Source: GM7GCV1 sp965222065
GTDB lineage: Bacteria; Pseudomonadota; Gammaproteobacteria; Pseudomonadales; GM7GCV1
Reading direction: 5' to 3'
NCBI GenBank assembly: GCA_965222065.1
Contig: OZ244933.1
Coordinates: forward strand, 1,178,001-1,242,000
Length of the DNA: 64,000 nt
The position numbers were made by a program, and so were the translations under genes. Under the pieces are notes generated by a model. The model was given only the letters and a program-made list of their open reading frames with translations, was not told where the DNA came from and searched no databases. Positions 26,654-35,477 of the stretch are shown piece after piece; within the stretch, counting starts at the first letter, position 1; each line of letters opens with the position of its first letter.

Positions 26654-28075
26654 TTGGAAGAAGAACTGGAAATTTCTGAAGTTACCCTGGCAAGCCTGTT
26701 TTCCCTGCTGTCCCAGCACCTTTGGTTAATGGCTGGTTTTGTGCTGGCCGTACTTCTATTTGCCAGCATCCTTGAAAACCAGCGGCAGTCATCAACCTCT
26801 CTCGCATGGATACTGGCCATTGTGCTGGTTCCCTACATCGCCATCCCGCTCTATATCATTTTTGGCGGGCGGAAATTACGTTACCTGATCAAAAACAAGA
26901 AGCCGATTTATAGTCAGGAATGTTCTTCATATTTGCCTGCCAACGCCTCCCAGGGTGCAAAGCTTCTGTGTAGCCACAAGCTGCCCCCTCCCCGGTCTGG
27001 AAATGAACTTCAATTATTGGGTGATGGTCATCAGGCCTACAGCGAACTCATGCAACTGCTGGATTCCGCCGAAACCAGTATCGATATTGAAATGTTTATT
27101 TTGTCGCGCGATGAAGTTGGCCAGTCCATCGTCGACCTACTAAGTCAACGCGCCCGGGAGGGTATCAGGGTCCGGCTGCTGGTCGATGCACTGGGCAGCA
27201 TTTCTGCCCGGTTTGGCATGCTGAAAAAGCTGGAATCCTCCGGGGGCGAAGTTGTCGTATTCATGCGCATGATTCCTATCCGGAGACGCTGGTCAACCAA
27301 CCTGAGAAACCATCGAAAACTTATTATTGTTGATGACCAGTTCGCACTGACCGGCGGCATGAATCTGGGCCGGGACTATATGGGCCAGGGGCCTGATGAG
27401 AAGCGCTGGATTGACACCCTGACCCTGATCAGGGGACCTGCGGTAGCCGACCTTATCGATGTATTTAACGGTGACTGGAAATTTGCCATAGGCGAAGACG
27501 GCGAGATCGAACCGGCCTCGCCTCCGCCACCATCCGGTTCAAGAAATGCGCAGATTATTCCCAGTGGCCCTGATATTTATGGCGACCCGCTGTATGACCT
27601 GCTACTCAGTTCGATCTATAACGCCGAAAAACGTATCTGGATTTGCACACCCTATTTTGTTCCGGACCAGGGTATGACACGCGCACTCAAAATCGCGGAG
27701 CTCTCGGGTGTTGATGTCAAGCTGATGATGCCCAGGCATTCCAATCACCCCATTGCCGATCAGGCCCGTAACCGGCTTTTGCGGGAATTACAGCGCTACG
27801 ATGCAGAAATCTACCTTAATTCCCACATGATTCACGCCAAGCACATCCTGATAGATGACCATTTTGCCCTGACCGGTTCTGCCAACATTGATATGCGTAG
27901 CCTATACCTGAACTACGAGCTCTCGCTGCTTTCCGACAGCCCGGAAACCATCGCAGAAGTCGAGGCCTGGATGCAAAACCTGATGAAAGAATGCGAACGG
28001 GAAAATCTCTTCGAGCACAATCACTTCCGACGATGGGTCGAGGACTTCTGCTGGTTGCTATCTCCCCTTCTATAA
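26654..28075 (+). CDS. cls: cardiolipin synthase (phospholipase D superfamily)
   Basis: Membrane enzyme of 473 aa that joins two phosphatidylglycerols into cardiolipin. Two N-terminal helices (about 17-37 and 45-65) precede a pair of PLD domains. Both HKD motifs are intact: HRKLIIVDDQFALTGGMNLG and HAKHILIDDHFALTGSANID. The N-terminal FGGRK junction after helix two is typical of ClsA-type enzymes. The start is TTG at 26654 with AGGG upstream. The next gene, a small kinase-like protein, follows after 52 bp with its own -10 element. Confidence 0.93.
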   Translation: MEEELEISEVTLASLFSLLSQHLWLMAGFVLAVLLFASILENQRQSSTSLAWILAIVLVPYIAIPLYIIFGGRKLRYLIKNKKPIYSQECSSYLPANASQGAKLLCSHKLPPPRSGNELQLLGDGHQAYSELMQLLDSAETSIDIEMFILSRDEVGQSIVDLLSQRAREGIRVRLLVDALGSISARFGMLKKLESSGGEVVVFMRMIPIRRRWSTNLRNHRKLIIVDDQFALTGGMNLGRDYMGQGPDEKRWIDTLTLIRGPAVADLIDVFNGDWKFAIGEDGEIEPASPPPPSGSRNAQIIPSGPDIYGDPLYDLLLSSIYNAEKRIWICTPYFVPDQGMTRALKIAELSGVDVKLMMPRHSNHPIADQARNRLLRELQRYDAEIYLNSHMIHAKHILIDDHFALTGSANIDMRSLYLNYELSLLSDSPETIAEVEAWMQNLMKECERENLFEHNHFRRWVEDFCWLLSPLL

Positions 28076-28098
28076 CCACAGAATTATCCATGCATCGC

Positions 28099-28104
28099 TA
28101 TAAT
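28099..28104 (+). promoter_or_regulatory. candidate -10 element before the kinase-like gene
   Basis: Perfect TATAAT, 24 nt before the start codon at 28128. No convincing -35 hexamer is present at the expected distance. Confidence 0.4.
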
Positions 28105-28127
28105 GCTGCTTTTTTATACACCCTGTG

Positions 28128-28802
28128 ATGACCGACACCGACCAAAAAACCCTGCAAAGCGCCCATTCCCCGCTTAAGGCCAATGTCTATCTGCAAGAGT
28201 CAGAAGGAGTTGTCGTTGTCATCAAGGACTATTCCGAATCACCGTCCTGGCTTAGAAGTACACTTTGCCGCTTCTTGATCAGGCGGGAAATCCGCACGCT
28301 GCAAAAACTGCATGGGATTGAGGGCATTCCAAAATTTTTGGGTTATGAAGGCGACCACGCCTACCGCATGGAGTATGTTGAAGGTATCTCACCGGACCAC
28401 CACTATATGGGAACCAATCCAGGCCTGCTGCCCCAGTTGGCAGACATCGTCGATCAGATGCACTATCGGGGCATCACCCATAACGATCTGCGACCCAACA
28501 ATCTGATTATTACCCCCGGCAACAGGGTGTACCTGATCGATTTCGGGGCCGTCGCTTTCCGCCCCAAAAGCAATGCATTTTGGACCATGCCCGGTCACTG
28601 GTTCTTTAACTACCTCCGAAATACTGACAACTCCAAGGTTGCACGTCTCAAGGCCGATTTTCGACCCATGGAACTCACCGAACACGACCGGGAACTGATT
28701 TCCAGGACACGATTTGCCCGAAGAACCACCCAGTGGTGGAAAAAATTTGTACTACCTGTCATTTCCCCATCCAAACACAAAAAGAACAAAAAACCGCGCT
28801 AA
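28128..28802 (+). CDS. small kinase-like protein (RIO/Kdo-kinase type fold)
   Basis: Cytoplasmic protein of 224 aa with the core of the protein-kinase-like fold. Visible elements: a VVVVIKDY strand with the ATP-binding lysine, RREIRTLQKLH supplying the helix-C glutamate, YRMEYVEG hinge, THNDLRPNNLII catalytic loop (HND with the metal-binding Asn), and LIDFGA as the DFG motif. The Gly-rich loop is poor and the usual C-lobe is short, as in RIO, Bud32 and LPS core heptose/Kdo kinases. Target unknown: protein, lipid or sugar are all possible. The tail is very basic (KHKKNKKPR), which could bind membrane or RNA. A GTG one codon upstream is an alternative start. Confidence 0.75.
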   Translation: MTDTDQKTLQSAHSPLKANVYLQESEGVVVVIKDYSESPSWLRSTLCRFLIRREIRTLQKLHGIEGIPKFLGYEGDHAYRMEYVEGISPDHHYMGTNPGLLPQLADIVDQMHYRGITHNDLRPNNLIITPGNRVYLIDFGAVAFRPKSNAFWTMPGHWFFNYLRNTDNSKVARLKADFRPMELTEHDRELISRTRFARRTTQWWKKFVLPVISPSKHKKNKKPR

Positions 28803-28872
28803 ATAACACAGGGGCTGTACGAATTCCCCCAAGGTGGTACATTAGGCCAAAATTCCTGACAAGGGATGCATA

Positions 28873-29775
28873 GTGCGAATTCAGGCGACGCCAACGTTTA
28901 AATTTATCCCCCTTATTCCAGTAGCCCTGGTTTTGGCAGTCGCTGTTCTGCTTATTCCTTTTTTGGGCATGGAAGGACTCTGGCTATCTGCTGCTGTGGC
29001 CCTGGGAACAGGTATTTACTACGTCAACCGCCATGGCAACGAAAAGAAACTGCACTTCGATTATCAAGCCCTCGACTGGTTACTCTATGGCGATGTTCAC
29101 ATGGTTGAACGCATGCTAAATATTGCTGAATCCGAGAACCGACGCGCCCTGGTTAACCACTCCACCAAATTTCGTGACCGCATTGCCGGCATCGCCCTGG
29201 AATCACTTTGCAAGCGCCGCCTTATTGAAGTCGAACGGCATATGGAAAAGGGCGCGCGACTGGATCTTAGCCTGACCGGCCCAAAAGGGGTTTTACTGCT
29301 AAAAGCCAGGGACGAGGAAGATCTGAAATACAGATTGGCTAAACTTGAGCGACGCGGCTGGGAAATCGATGAAGACCAGAGCAAGGCCAAGGGAAAATAC
29401 GAGCGGGCCATGTGTCTGCCCATGAAACCCTCCCGGGAAGAACAACTCAAAAAAGCCGCTGAAGGACAAGCCATTATCTGGTTTGAAGACCGCACCATGG
29501 CGACGGTTCGCCTGAACGACGCCGCTATGCCGTCGCAGGGGCTGCCTGAAGACAAACTGCCTTCTGTGCTGGATGTGGTTGCTATCAAGAAATACCCGGG
29601 TACCAACCTGATCGCCAGCGTCCGGGTGAAAAACTTCAAGCCCGAATACGCTGACGATTTGCGTCAAATTGCCGAAGACAACGGCACCGTTGCCTGGATA
29701 AAAGGGGAGCCCAGGGACATCGCTGCCTGGTTAAAAGGACGCCATACCCTGGATGGGGAAACGATCGAAGACTGA
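28873..29775 (+). CDS. membrane-anchored protein of unknown function
   Basis: I do not recognise this 300-aa protein. It has two N-terminal helices (about 12-32 and 34-52) and then a long soluble, highly charged part. RDRIAGIALESLCKRRLIEVERHMEKGARLDL (residues about 96-127) is predicted helical. The C-terminal half contains EGQAIIWFEDRTMATVRLND and IASVRVKNFKPEYADDLRQIAEDNG. No catalytic motif stands out. The start is GTG at 28873, with AAGGGATG upstream. It lies alone between the kinase-like gene and a YgiN-like gene, all on the plus strand, so a shared transcript is possible. Confidence 0.6.
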   Translation: MRIQATPTFKFIPLIPVALVLAVAVLLIPFLGMEGLWLSAAVALGTGIYYVNRHGNEKKLHFDYQALDWLLYGDVHMVERMLNIAESENRRALVNHSTKFRDRIAGIALESLCKRRLIEVERHMEKGARLDLSLTGPKGVLLLKARDEEDLKYRLAKLERRGWEIDEDQSKAKGKYERAMCLPMKPSREEQLKKAAEGQAIIWFEDRTMATVRLNDAAMPSQGLPEDKLPSVLDVVAIKKYPGTNLIASVRVKNFKPEYADDLRQIAEDNGTVAWIKGEPRDIAAWLKGRHTLDGETIED

Positions 29776-29826
29776 TTTCTGCGTTTTTCAAACCAGGAAT
29801 TCTGCCAAAATTCTTAAGGAGACAGC

Positions 29827-30114
29827 ATGCTAACGATCATTGCACGGCCAACCGTTGACCCAGACAGGCTGGATGAAATCAAGCTGGCCATGCTCGATCT
29901 GGTTGAGGACACCCTCAAGGAAGAAGGCTGTATCCGCTACGAGCTGCACCAGGACAATAGCCAGCCCAATAAACTGACCTTTCTGGAAACCTGGGAAAGC
30001 TACGAGCTATGGCAGCAGCACATGGAAGGCGATGCAGTCCGGAAATTCCGCGAACGTTCTTCGGGTGGCATCGTTGCCATGGATTTGACCGAGCTGACCC
30101 AAATCAGTCGCTGA
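29827..30114 (+). CDS. antibiotic biosynthesis monooxygenase (YgiN-like) domain protein
   Basis: Single ABM-domain protein of 95 aa forming a ferredoxin-like dimer in relatives. Landmarks: MLTIIARPTVDPDRLDEIK, EEGCIRYELHQDN, LTFLETWESYELWQQHME. E. coli YgiN oxidises quinols, and others act on small aromatic or metabolite aldehydes; the substrate here is unknown. AAGGAGA is placed 6 nt before the ATG, one of the best ribosome sites in the window. A terminator follows at 30136. Confidence 0.85.
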   Translation: MLTIIARPTVDPDRLDEIKLAMLDLVEDTLKEEGCIRYELHQDNSQPNKLTFLETWESYELWQQHMEGDAVRKFRERSSGGIVAMDLTELTQISR

Positions 30115-30135
30115 CCGTTTCCTCCCTGCAATTAC

Positions 30136-30160
30136 GCAACTGTATTAGTTGCTATTTTTT
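30136..30160 (+). terminator. Rho-independent terminator of the YgiN-like gene
   Basis: Stem GCAACT/AGTTGC (30136-30141 with 30147-30152), loop GTATT, then TATTTTTT. It overlaps the 3' end of the convergent CNNM/CBS gene. Confidence 0.7.
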
Positions 30161-31228
30161 ACCCTTTTCGGCCGTACCCCTGTTTTCTGAGCGAATACGG
30201 ATTTTCTTTAATACGGCACGGCTACGGGCAAGTTTTTGCATATCTTCAACGGCGTCACTCTCGTCGGTAATCTCGGTACCCAGCAGCTCTTCGAAGACAT
30301 CTTCCATGGTGATTAACCCCTGGGTTTCACCGTACTCATTGACCACCAGCATGATCTGCGCTCCCTGGTTGAGAAACTGATCAAACGCAGCCAAAAGGGA
30401 GAACTTGTCCAAAACTGCCGGCAGTTTCCTGCGGAAGTGTTTTAGTTTCTTGTCGGTATCACCGTGCGCCCTGGCCATTAAGGGCTCCGTCCTGAGCACA
30501 AACCCGGTAATATTGTCTGAGTTACCGGCTTCGTAGACGGGTATGCGCGAGAAGTTGTCCTTGTCCCTCGCTTCAAGCAGTGCCTGCAATGTATCTTCTT
30601 CTGACAATGCAAAGATAACCGACCTTGGGGTCATCACTTCCCGTACGGTTTTTTCCTGCAGTGAAAAAATGTTCTGCAGGATCTTGGCCTCGTGAACATC
30701 GAGTTCCCCTTCCTGCTGGCCAAGCTCTGCCATGGCAGCAAATTCGTTACGGCTGAAACCCTGAACGATATCTTCCGAAGATGCGAGCCAACCCGTAAGC
30801 TTGCGCGATAAAACCACAAAGGGATACAACAGCTTAATAAGATAGAACAGTGCGTAACCTGTCATGGGCGCCAACGCGCGCCAGTAGTGCGCACCCAGGG
30901 CTTTCGGAATAATTTCCGAAAACACCAGGATCACCAGCGTTAGTACAGCAGAAAATATGCCAAGGTACACATTGCCAAACAACTGTGTAGCCTGTGCGCC
31001 CGCGCCAGCCGCACCAATAGTATGGGCAATGGTATTTAGTGTCAGAATTACAGCGAGAGGGCTATTGATATCGTCCTTGAGAGCTTTCAGTATCCGGCCG
31101 CTAGGACGTCCTTCCTTTTCCAGGGAAAGCACATAGGAGGTCGTCGAACTCAAAAGAACCGCCTCGGCAATTGAGCAGAGAAAGGAAACTCCGACAGCCA
31201 GAAGCACAAAAGTGATCAGCAGAAGCAT
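30152..31228 (-). CDS. CNNM (DUF21) and CBS-pair membrane protein, HlyC/CorC-like
   Basis: Protein of 358 aa with an N-terminal four-helix CNNM/DUF21 domain (about 1-180) and a cytoplasmic pair of CBS domains (about 200-330). Landmarks: FSEIIPKALGA in the membrane part; REVMTPRSVIFAL and MLVVNEYGETQGLITMEDVFEELLGTEI-type segments in the CBS part. The C-terminal CorC_HlyC domain present in longer relatives is missing; it ends in a basic tail. Relatives take part in Mg2+ or Co2+ efflux. The start is the ATG at 31228. Confidence 0.88.
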   Translation of the reverse strand: MLLLITFVLLAVGVSFLCSIAEAVLLSSTTSYVLSLEKEGRPSGRILKALKDDINSPLAVILTLNTIAHTIGAAGAGAQATQLFGNVYLGIFSAVLTLVILVFSEIIPKALGAHYWRALAPMTGYALFYLIKLLYPFVVLSRKLTGWLASSEDIVQGFSRNEFAAMAELGQQEGELDVHEAKILQNIFSLQEKTVREVMTPRSVIFALSEEDTLQALLEARDKDNFSRIPVYEAGNSDNITGFVLRTEPLMARAHGDTDKKLKHFRRKLPAVLDKFSLLAAFDQFLNQGAQIMLVVNEYGETQGLITMEDVFEELLGTEITDESDAVEDMQKLARSRAVLKKIRIRSENRGTAEKGKK

Positions 31229-31296
31229 GAATCATAAAACAGAAAATCGGTCGCTTATGATTCCACATTATTCGCAGGCTTCATAGACCAAATAGC

Positions 31297-31785
31297 CTAG
31301 TCGACAATCACTCGATATCTTAACGTCGTGGTTTCATCTACTTGCATGGATCGCTTAAACACCCACTGGAGTGCCTGGAAGGCCCTGCCCGACGTCACCA
31401 CACCCGAGTTATTGGGAGAATGCTCAATTTCTAATGACGACTCGGGCTGGAATGTCATACCGTTATCGACACTGACATGAAGCTCCGTACCATCCGGTGT
31501 GGATGCCGAGCCGTAGATATAGGAGGCATTGGCAAACACAGGCTGACGAATGACAATACCGTCCAGATCCTTTCCACTGACATTCCGATAAGTCAGTTCA
31601 TATTCGAACATGGCACCAGGCAAAGGGGAGTCGACCTCAACCAGTCTTTCCTGGCCTTGCGAGTTATCCACTCGATAAATCCTTTCTTCTTTCTCAATCG
31701 GCACCTGAGCCGAAACCAAAACAGGGCTGGCCAGCAGAAGCATGGCGGCAATGATTCGGCAAAAATTGTTTTTTTGAATGTCCAT
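31297..31785 (-). CDS. secreted protein with DUF11-like beta-sandwich
   Basis: Exported protein of 162 aa with a signal peptide (about 1-27, ending VSA). The rest resembles DUF11/conserved repeat domains: FEYELTYRNVSGKDLDGIVIRQP, a strand pattern typical of extracellular Ig-like sandwiches, then DGTELHVSVDNG and a final LRYRVIVD. The ATG at 31785 is preferred over a TTG at 31806, which extends into a hydrophilic stretch. Function unknown. Upstream, an array of GTAA-N7-TTAC sites (32009-32071) may control it. Confidence 0.65.
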   Translation of the reverse strand: MDIQKNNFCRIIAAMLLLASPVLVSAQVPIEKEERIYRVDNSQGQERLVEVDSPLPGAMFEYELTYRNVSGKDLDGIVIRQPVFANASYIYGSASTPDGTELHVSVDNGMTFQPESSLEIEHSPNNSGVVTSGRAFQALQWVFKRSMQVDETTTLRYRVIVD

Positions 31786-32008
31786 AACCGTATCGCTGTG
31801 TATCAAATTTAATTCGCTTCCCTAAAAATCAGGCAAACGCCTATGCGGGGTGAATAAATTTGAGCACAGACCCAGTGCAAACAATTCGCAAAAGTACAAA
31901 TACGGGAATTTTGAAAAGTATCTGTGATAGGAAACGCAAAAAAAACGGAACTGCTCGACAATCCAGGGCAAACGCATTTTCCCTGGTATATGCCAATTTT
32001 TCTTACAT

Positions 32009-32071
32009 GTAATCGACAATTACGTAAAAGATTTTTACTGTAAAAACGACCTACACGTAAAAAATTTTTAT
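32009..32071. repeat. tandem array of four GTAA-N7-TTAC inverted repeats
   Basis: Four sites start at 32009, 32024, 32040 and 32057. Sites 1 and 2 are exact GTAA-N7-TTAC, site 3 is GTAA-N7-CTAC and site 4 is GTAA-N7-TTAT. A further TTAC half-site lies at 32003-32006, and TTTTTAC-T-GTAAAAA (32032-32046) is a perfect palindrome. The 15-17-bp spacing is regular. Position: between the ppsR stop and the DUF11-like gene, both on the minus strand. The pattern looks like a multi-site operator. No regulator is identified. Confidence 0.6.
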
Positions 32072-32086
32072 CATTAATTCAACAAG

Positions 32087-32908
32087 TTAGAAAGGTCTCT
32101 GGATTTCCGACTCTACCAGCATTTGCGTGGCAATTTCCTCGACTGAAACGCTCGTGGTATCGATCATTTTCAGGCCCATTTTTTTATAGATTAAAGAGGC
32201 TTCCTTTACTTCCCACTGACACTGTCTGAGGGAGGCATATTTGGACCCGGAGCGGCGCTCATTTCGGATTTCGGACAACCTTTCAGGAGAAATGGTCAGC
32301 GCTAACAGCTTGTCCTTGAATGGCAGTAATTTGGCTGGCAATTTACCCAACTCCAGGTCTTCCTCGGTTAATGGGTAGTTGGCCGCAAAAATACCAAATT
32401 GCATGGCCAGGTAAAGGCAGGTAGGTGTTTTGGCACTGCGCGAAACCCCCACCAGTATGATGTCCGCCTGATCATAACGACTGGTTCGAATGCCATCATC
32501 GTTATCCAGCGCGTAGTTCAGCGCGTCAATTCGGCGCAATGCCTTCCTGTCAGCCGGATTAACGTGTGTTCCACCTACCCTGGCCTGGGCTTTCTCATTG
32601 AGCTCCTCTTCCATTCCTGAAAGGAATTTCCCAAATATATCAATAACATAACCATCGGAACTGGTAATGATTTCACGTATCTCTGGGTCCAGAATGGTCG
32701 CAATAACAATGGGGCGGGCATCTCCCAGTTGCCCTGAGCTTTTAATCCGTAAAAGGGCTTGCCGGGCTTTCTCCTGTGTATTGGTGTAAGGAAGGAAGAC
32801 CCGGTTTATCTCGATGGAATTAAATTGGGCAAGTAGCGCATTTCCCAGACTTTCGGCGGTCAAACCGGTACTGTCCGAGATATAAAAAACGTAACGATTG
32901 ATCTTCAT
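32087..32908 (-). CDS. ppsR: phosphoenolpyruvate synthase regulatory protein (DUF299 kinase/pyrophosphorylase)
   Basis: Bifunctional regulator (273 aa from the ATG at 32908) that phosphorylates and reactivates PpsA by ADP-dependent chemistry. N-terminal YVFYISDSTGLTAESLGNALL is the family signature; the nucleotide-binding P-loop is in LVGVSRSAKTPTCLYLA. MIDTTSVSVEEIATQML closes the protein. An upstream TTG (32926) is in frame, but GGGG fits the ATG better. It is divergent from ppsA, as in other gammaproteobacteria, with about 110 bp between them. Confidence 0.95.
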   Translation of the reverse strand: MKINRYVFYISDSTGLTAESLGNALLAQFNSIEINRVFLPYTNTQEKARQALLRIKSSGQLGDARPIVIATILDPEIREIITSSDGYVIDIFGKFLSGMEEELNEKAQARVGGTHVNPADRKALRRIDALNYALDNDDGIRTSRYDQADIILVGVSRSAKTPTCLYLAMQFGIFAANYPLTEEDLELGKLPAKLLPFKDKLLALTISPERLSEIRNERRSGSKYASLRQCQWEVKEASLIYKKMGLKMIDTTSVSVEEIATQMLVESEIQRPF

Positions 32909-32965
32909 GGCTTGTGCCCCGCCCAAATTTGTGTGTATTTAAGTTATCATCGCTTGCCCTGACCT

Positions 32966-32974
32966 TGCTATAAG
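32966..32974 (+). promoter_or_regulatory. candidate extended -10 promoter of ppsA
   Basis: TGC-TATAAG at 32966-32974 (TGN plus a 5-of-6 -10 hexamer) about 45 nt upstream of the ppsA start, in the ppsR/ppsA divergent region. Confidence 0.4.
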
Positions 32975-33018
32975 TAACTCAGCTTTTCTGGGCATTCTGA
33001 TTTTTTTCAACAGGTTTA

Positions 33019-35397
33019 ATGGAGCTACCCTTGGTTGATTACACCCTGAAATTTGAACAGCTATGCATGAATGATGTTGATCGGGTAGGAGGTAAAAATG
33101 CTTCCCTTGGCGAAATGATTAGCAGCCTGACCAATAAAGGAGTCATTGTTCCCACCGGTTATGCCACCACTGCAGATGCCTTTCGTTTGTTCCTAAGCCA
33201 AAGCGGGCTGGATAACAAGATTCATGAACTGCTCGACGAGCTGGATATTGATGATGTGGACGCGCTTATCCGGGCAGGCGCAGAGATTCGCCGCTGGGTG
33301 GCAGAAACGCCTTTTATTCCCGAACTGGAACAGGCTATTCGCCAGGGTTACAGGGAACTCTGTGGTGACGACGACGCACCGGTTGCGGTTCGTTCATCAG
33401 CGACGGCGGAGGATCTGCCCGATGCCTCCTTTGCCGGCCAGCAGGAAACCTTCCTGAACATTAAAGGCGAAGACAACGTGCTTCATGCAGTAAGGGAAGT
33501 ATTTGCTTCGTTATTTAATGACCGCGCCATTTCCTACCGTGTTCATCATGGTTTTGACCACCGGGAAGTTGCACTGAGCGCAGGCATCCAGCGCATGGTT
33601 CGCAGTGAAACCGGCGCCAGCGGGGTCATGTTTACCATGGATACCGAATCCGGCAACGATAAGGTGTTTTTTATTACCGCTTCCTGGGGGCTGGGTGAAA
33701 TGGTGGTTCAGGGCGCGGTCAACCCGGATGAATTTTATGTGCACAAACAAGCGCTGGCGGATGGCTATCCCAGCCTGATCCGTCGCTCCCTGGGCAGCAA
33801 GGCAGAGAAGATGGTCTACGATATGGACAGCTCGGCAGGAAAATCCATCAAGATTGTCGAGGTTGAACCTGCCGACCGCCGTCGCTTTTGCCTGACCGAT
33901 GAAGATGTGGTGAATCTGGCCAAACAGGCCGCCATCATTGAGCAACACTATGGCCGCCCGATGGATATCGAGTGGGGCAAGGATGGCGATGACGGCAAAC
34001 TTTATATTCTCCAGGCACGTCCGGAGACTGTTGCCAGCCGCAACAGCCAGAGCGCCCTGGAGCGTTACGTTCTGCACGAAAAAGGCAAGGTGCTGGCCGA
34101 AGGGCGGGCTATTGGCGGAAAAATTGGTTCAGGTACCGTCCGCGTGGTTTCAGGCCTGGAAGACATGAGCCAGGTTCAGAGTGGTGAAATCCTGGTGACT
34201 GACATGACTGACCCGGACTGGGAACCCGTGATGAAGCGCTGTGCTGCGATTGTCACCAATCGCGGCGGCCGAACCTGTCACGCGGCGATTATTGCGCGTG
34301 AGCTGGGTATTCCGGCGGTGGTTGGTAGCGAGGATGCCACCGAGATCCTGAAGTCCGGTGATTCTGTCACGGTGAGCTGTGCCGAGGGCGATACCGGTTA
34401 TGTCTACGATGGCCTGTTAAATTTTGAGCGAATCACCAGCGATGTTACCTCGATGGGTGAATTACCCGTTGACGTCATGATGAATGTCGCCAACCCGGAT
34501 CGTGCACTGAGCTTTGCCATGCTCCCGAACAAGGGAGTCGGCCTTGCCCGGCTGGAGTTTATTATCAATCGCCAGATTGGCATTCACCCCAAGGCACTGC
34601 TGCAGTATGAGTCGCAAAGCGATGAACTGAAAGCCACCATTGATGAGATGACCGCCGGCTATGCCTCTCCGGTCGATTTCTACGTGGAAAAAATTGTCGA
34701 AGGTGTTGCCACCATTGCCGGTGCGTTTTATCCGGAGAAAGTGATTGTCCGATTATCGGACTTTAAATCCAACGAATACGCCAACCTGATTGGTGGCGAA
34801 CAGTTCGAACCGGGTGAAGAAAATCCCATGATCGGTTTTCGTGGGGCATCCCGTTACATATCAGAAGATTTTCGCGACTGTTTTGAGCTGGAATGCCGCG
34901 CCATGAAAAAGGCGCGCGAACAGCTGGGATTGACAAACATCTGGCTCATGATCCCGTTTGTCCGTACGGTTGGTGAGGCTCGGCAGGTCACTGAAATACT
35001 GGCGGACTACGGACTAAAGCGTGGCGAAAATGGACTAAAGCTGGTGATGATGTGCGAACTGCCGTCAAACGCACTTCTCGCCGACCAGTTTCTGGAATAT
35101 TTCGATGGTTTTTCGATTGGCTCCAACGACATGACCCAGCTTACCCTGGGGCTGGACCGAGATTCCGGCCTGATTGCCCACTTGTTTGACGAGCGTGATG
35201 AAGCAGTATTAAAACTGCTGGAAATGGCCATTGAAGCGTGCCGAAAGCAATATAAATATGTCGGGATATGCGGCCAGGGACCTTCGGATCACCCCGATCT
35301 GGCTCTCTGGTTGATGGAGCATGGAATCAGCAGCCTGTCCCTGACGCCCGACTCGGTGCTGGAAACCTGGATGTTCCTGGCTAAGAACAAGAAATAA
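33019..35397 (+). CDS. ppsA: phosphoenolpyruvate synthase
   Basis: Pyruvate, water dikinase of about 792 aa: makes PEP, AMP and phosphate from pyruvate and ATP in gluconeogenesis. Domains: N-terminal nucleotide-binding half with GGKNASLGEMI and VAVRSSATAEDLPDASFAGQQ (residues about 124-144), the swivelling phospho-histidine domain with GGRTCHAAIIARELGIPAVVG (about 418-438), and the C-terminal PEP/pyruvate barrel ending in FSIGSNDMTQ and GICGQGPSD. The ATG at 33019 may be a few codons long; a TTG at 33031 follows GGAG and would give a start closer to homologues. Paired with ppsR, which controls its phosphorylation state. Confidence 0.96.
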   Translation: MELPLVDYTLKFEQLCMNDVDRVGGKNASLGEMISSLTNKGVIVPTGYATTADAFRLFLSQSGLDNKIHELLDELDIDDVDALIRAGAEIRRWVAETPFIPELEQAIRQGYRELCGDDDAPVAVRSSATAEDLPDASFAGQQETFLNIKGEDNVLHAVREVFASLFNDRAISYRVHHGFDHREVALSAGIQRMVRSETGASGVMFTMDTESGNDKVFFITASWGLGEMVVQGAVNPDEFYVHKQALADGYPSLIRRSLGSKAEKMVYDMDSSAGKSIKIVEVEPADRRRFCLTDEDVVNLAKQAAIIEQHYGRPMDIEWGKDGDDGKLYILQARPETVASRNSQSALERYVLHEKGKVLAEGRAIGGKIGSGTVRVVSGLEDMSQVQSGEILVTDMTDPDWEPVMKRCAAIVTNRGGRTCHAAIIARELGIPAVVGSEDATEILKSGDSVTVSCAEGDTGYVYDGLLNFERITSDVTSMGELPVDVMMNVANPDRALSFAMLPNKGVGLARLEFIINRQIGIHPKALLQYESQSDELKATIDEMTAGYASPVDFYVEKIVEGVATIAGAFYPEKVIVRLSDFKSNEYANLIGGEQFEPGEENPMIGFRGASRYISEDFRDCFELECRAMKKAREQLGLTNIWLMIPFVRTVGEARQVTEILADYGLKRGENGLKLVMMCELPSNALLADQFLEYFDGFSIGSNDMTQLTLGLDRDSGLIAHLFDERDEAVLKLLEMAIEACRKQYKYVGICGQGPSDHPDLALWLMEHGISSLSLTPDSVLETWMFLAKNKK

Positions 35398-35477
35398 ACC
35401 GCAGAACACTATCAAAATACGCAGACGCAGAGCACTGCTCTCCTTGTTGGAAAAATTGAGTACGAAGTAATAAGCCC

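Noticed and set aside
31822..32019. 65-codon minus-strand frame between ppsR and the DUF11-like gene
   Set aside because: Runs into the operator array, lacks a ribosome site and has irregular, aromatic-rich composition; more likely non-coding.
33511..34077. Minus-strand frame of about 188 codons inside ppsA
   Set aside because: Antisense shadow of a conserved gene.
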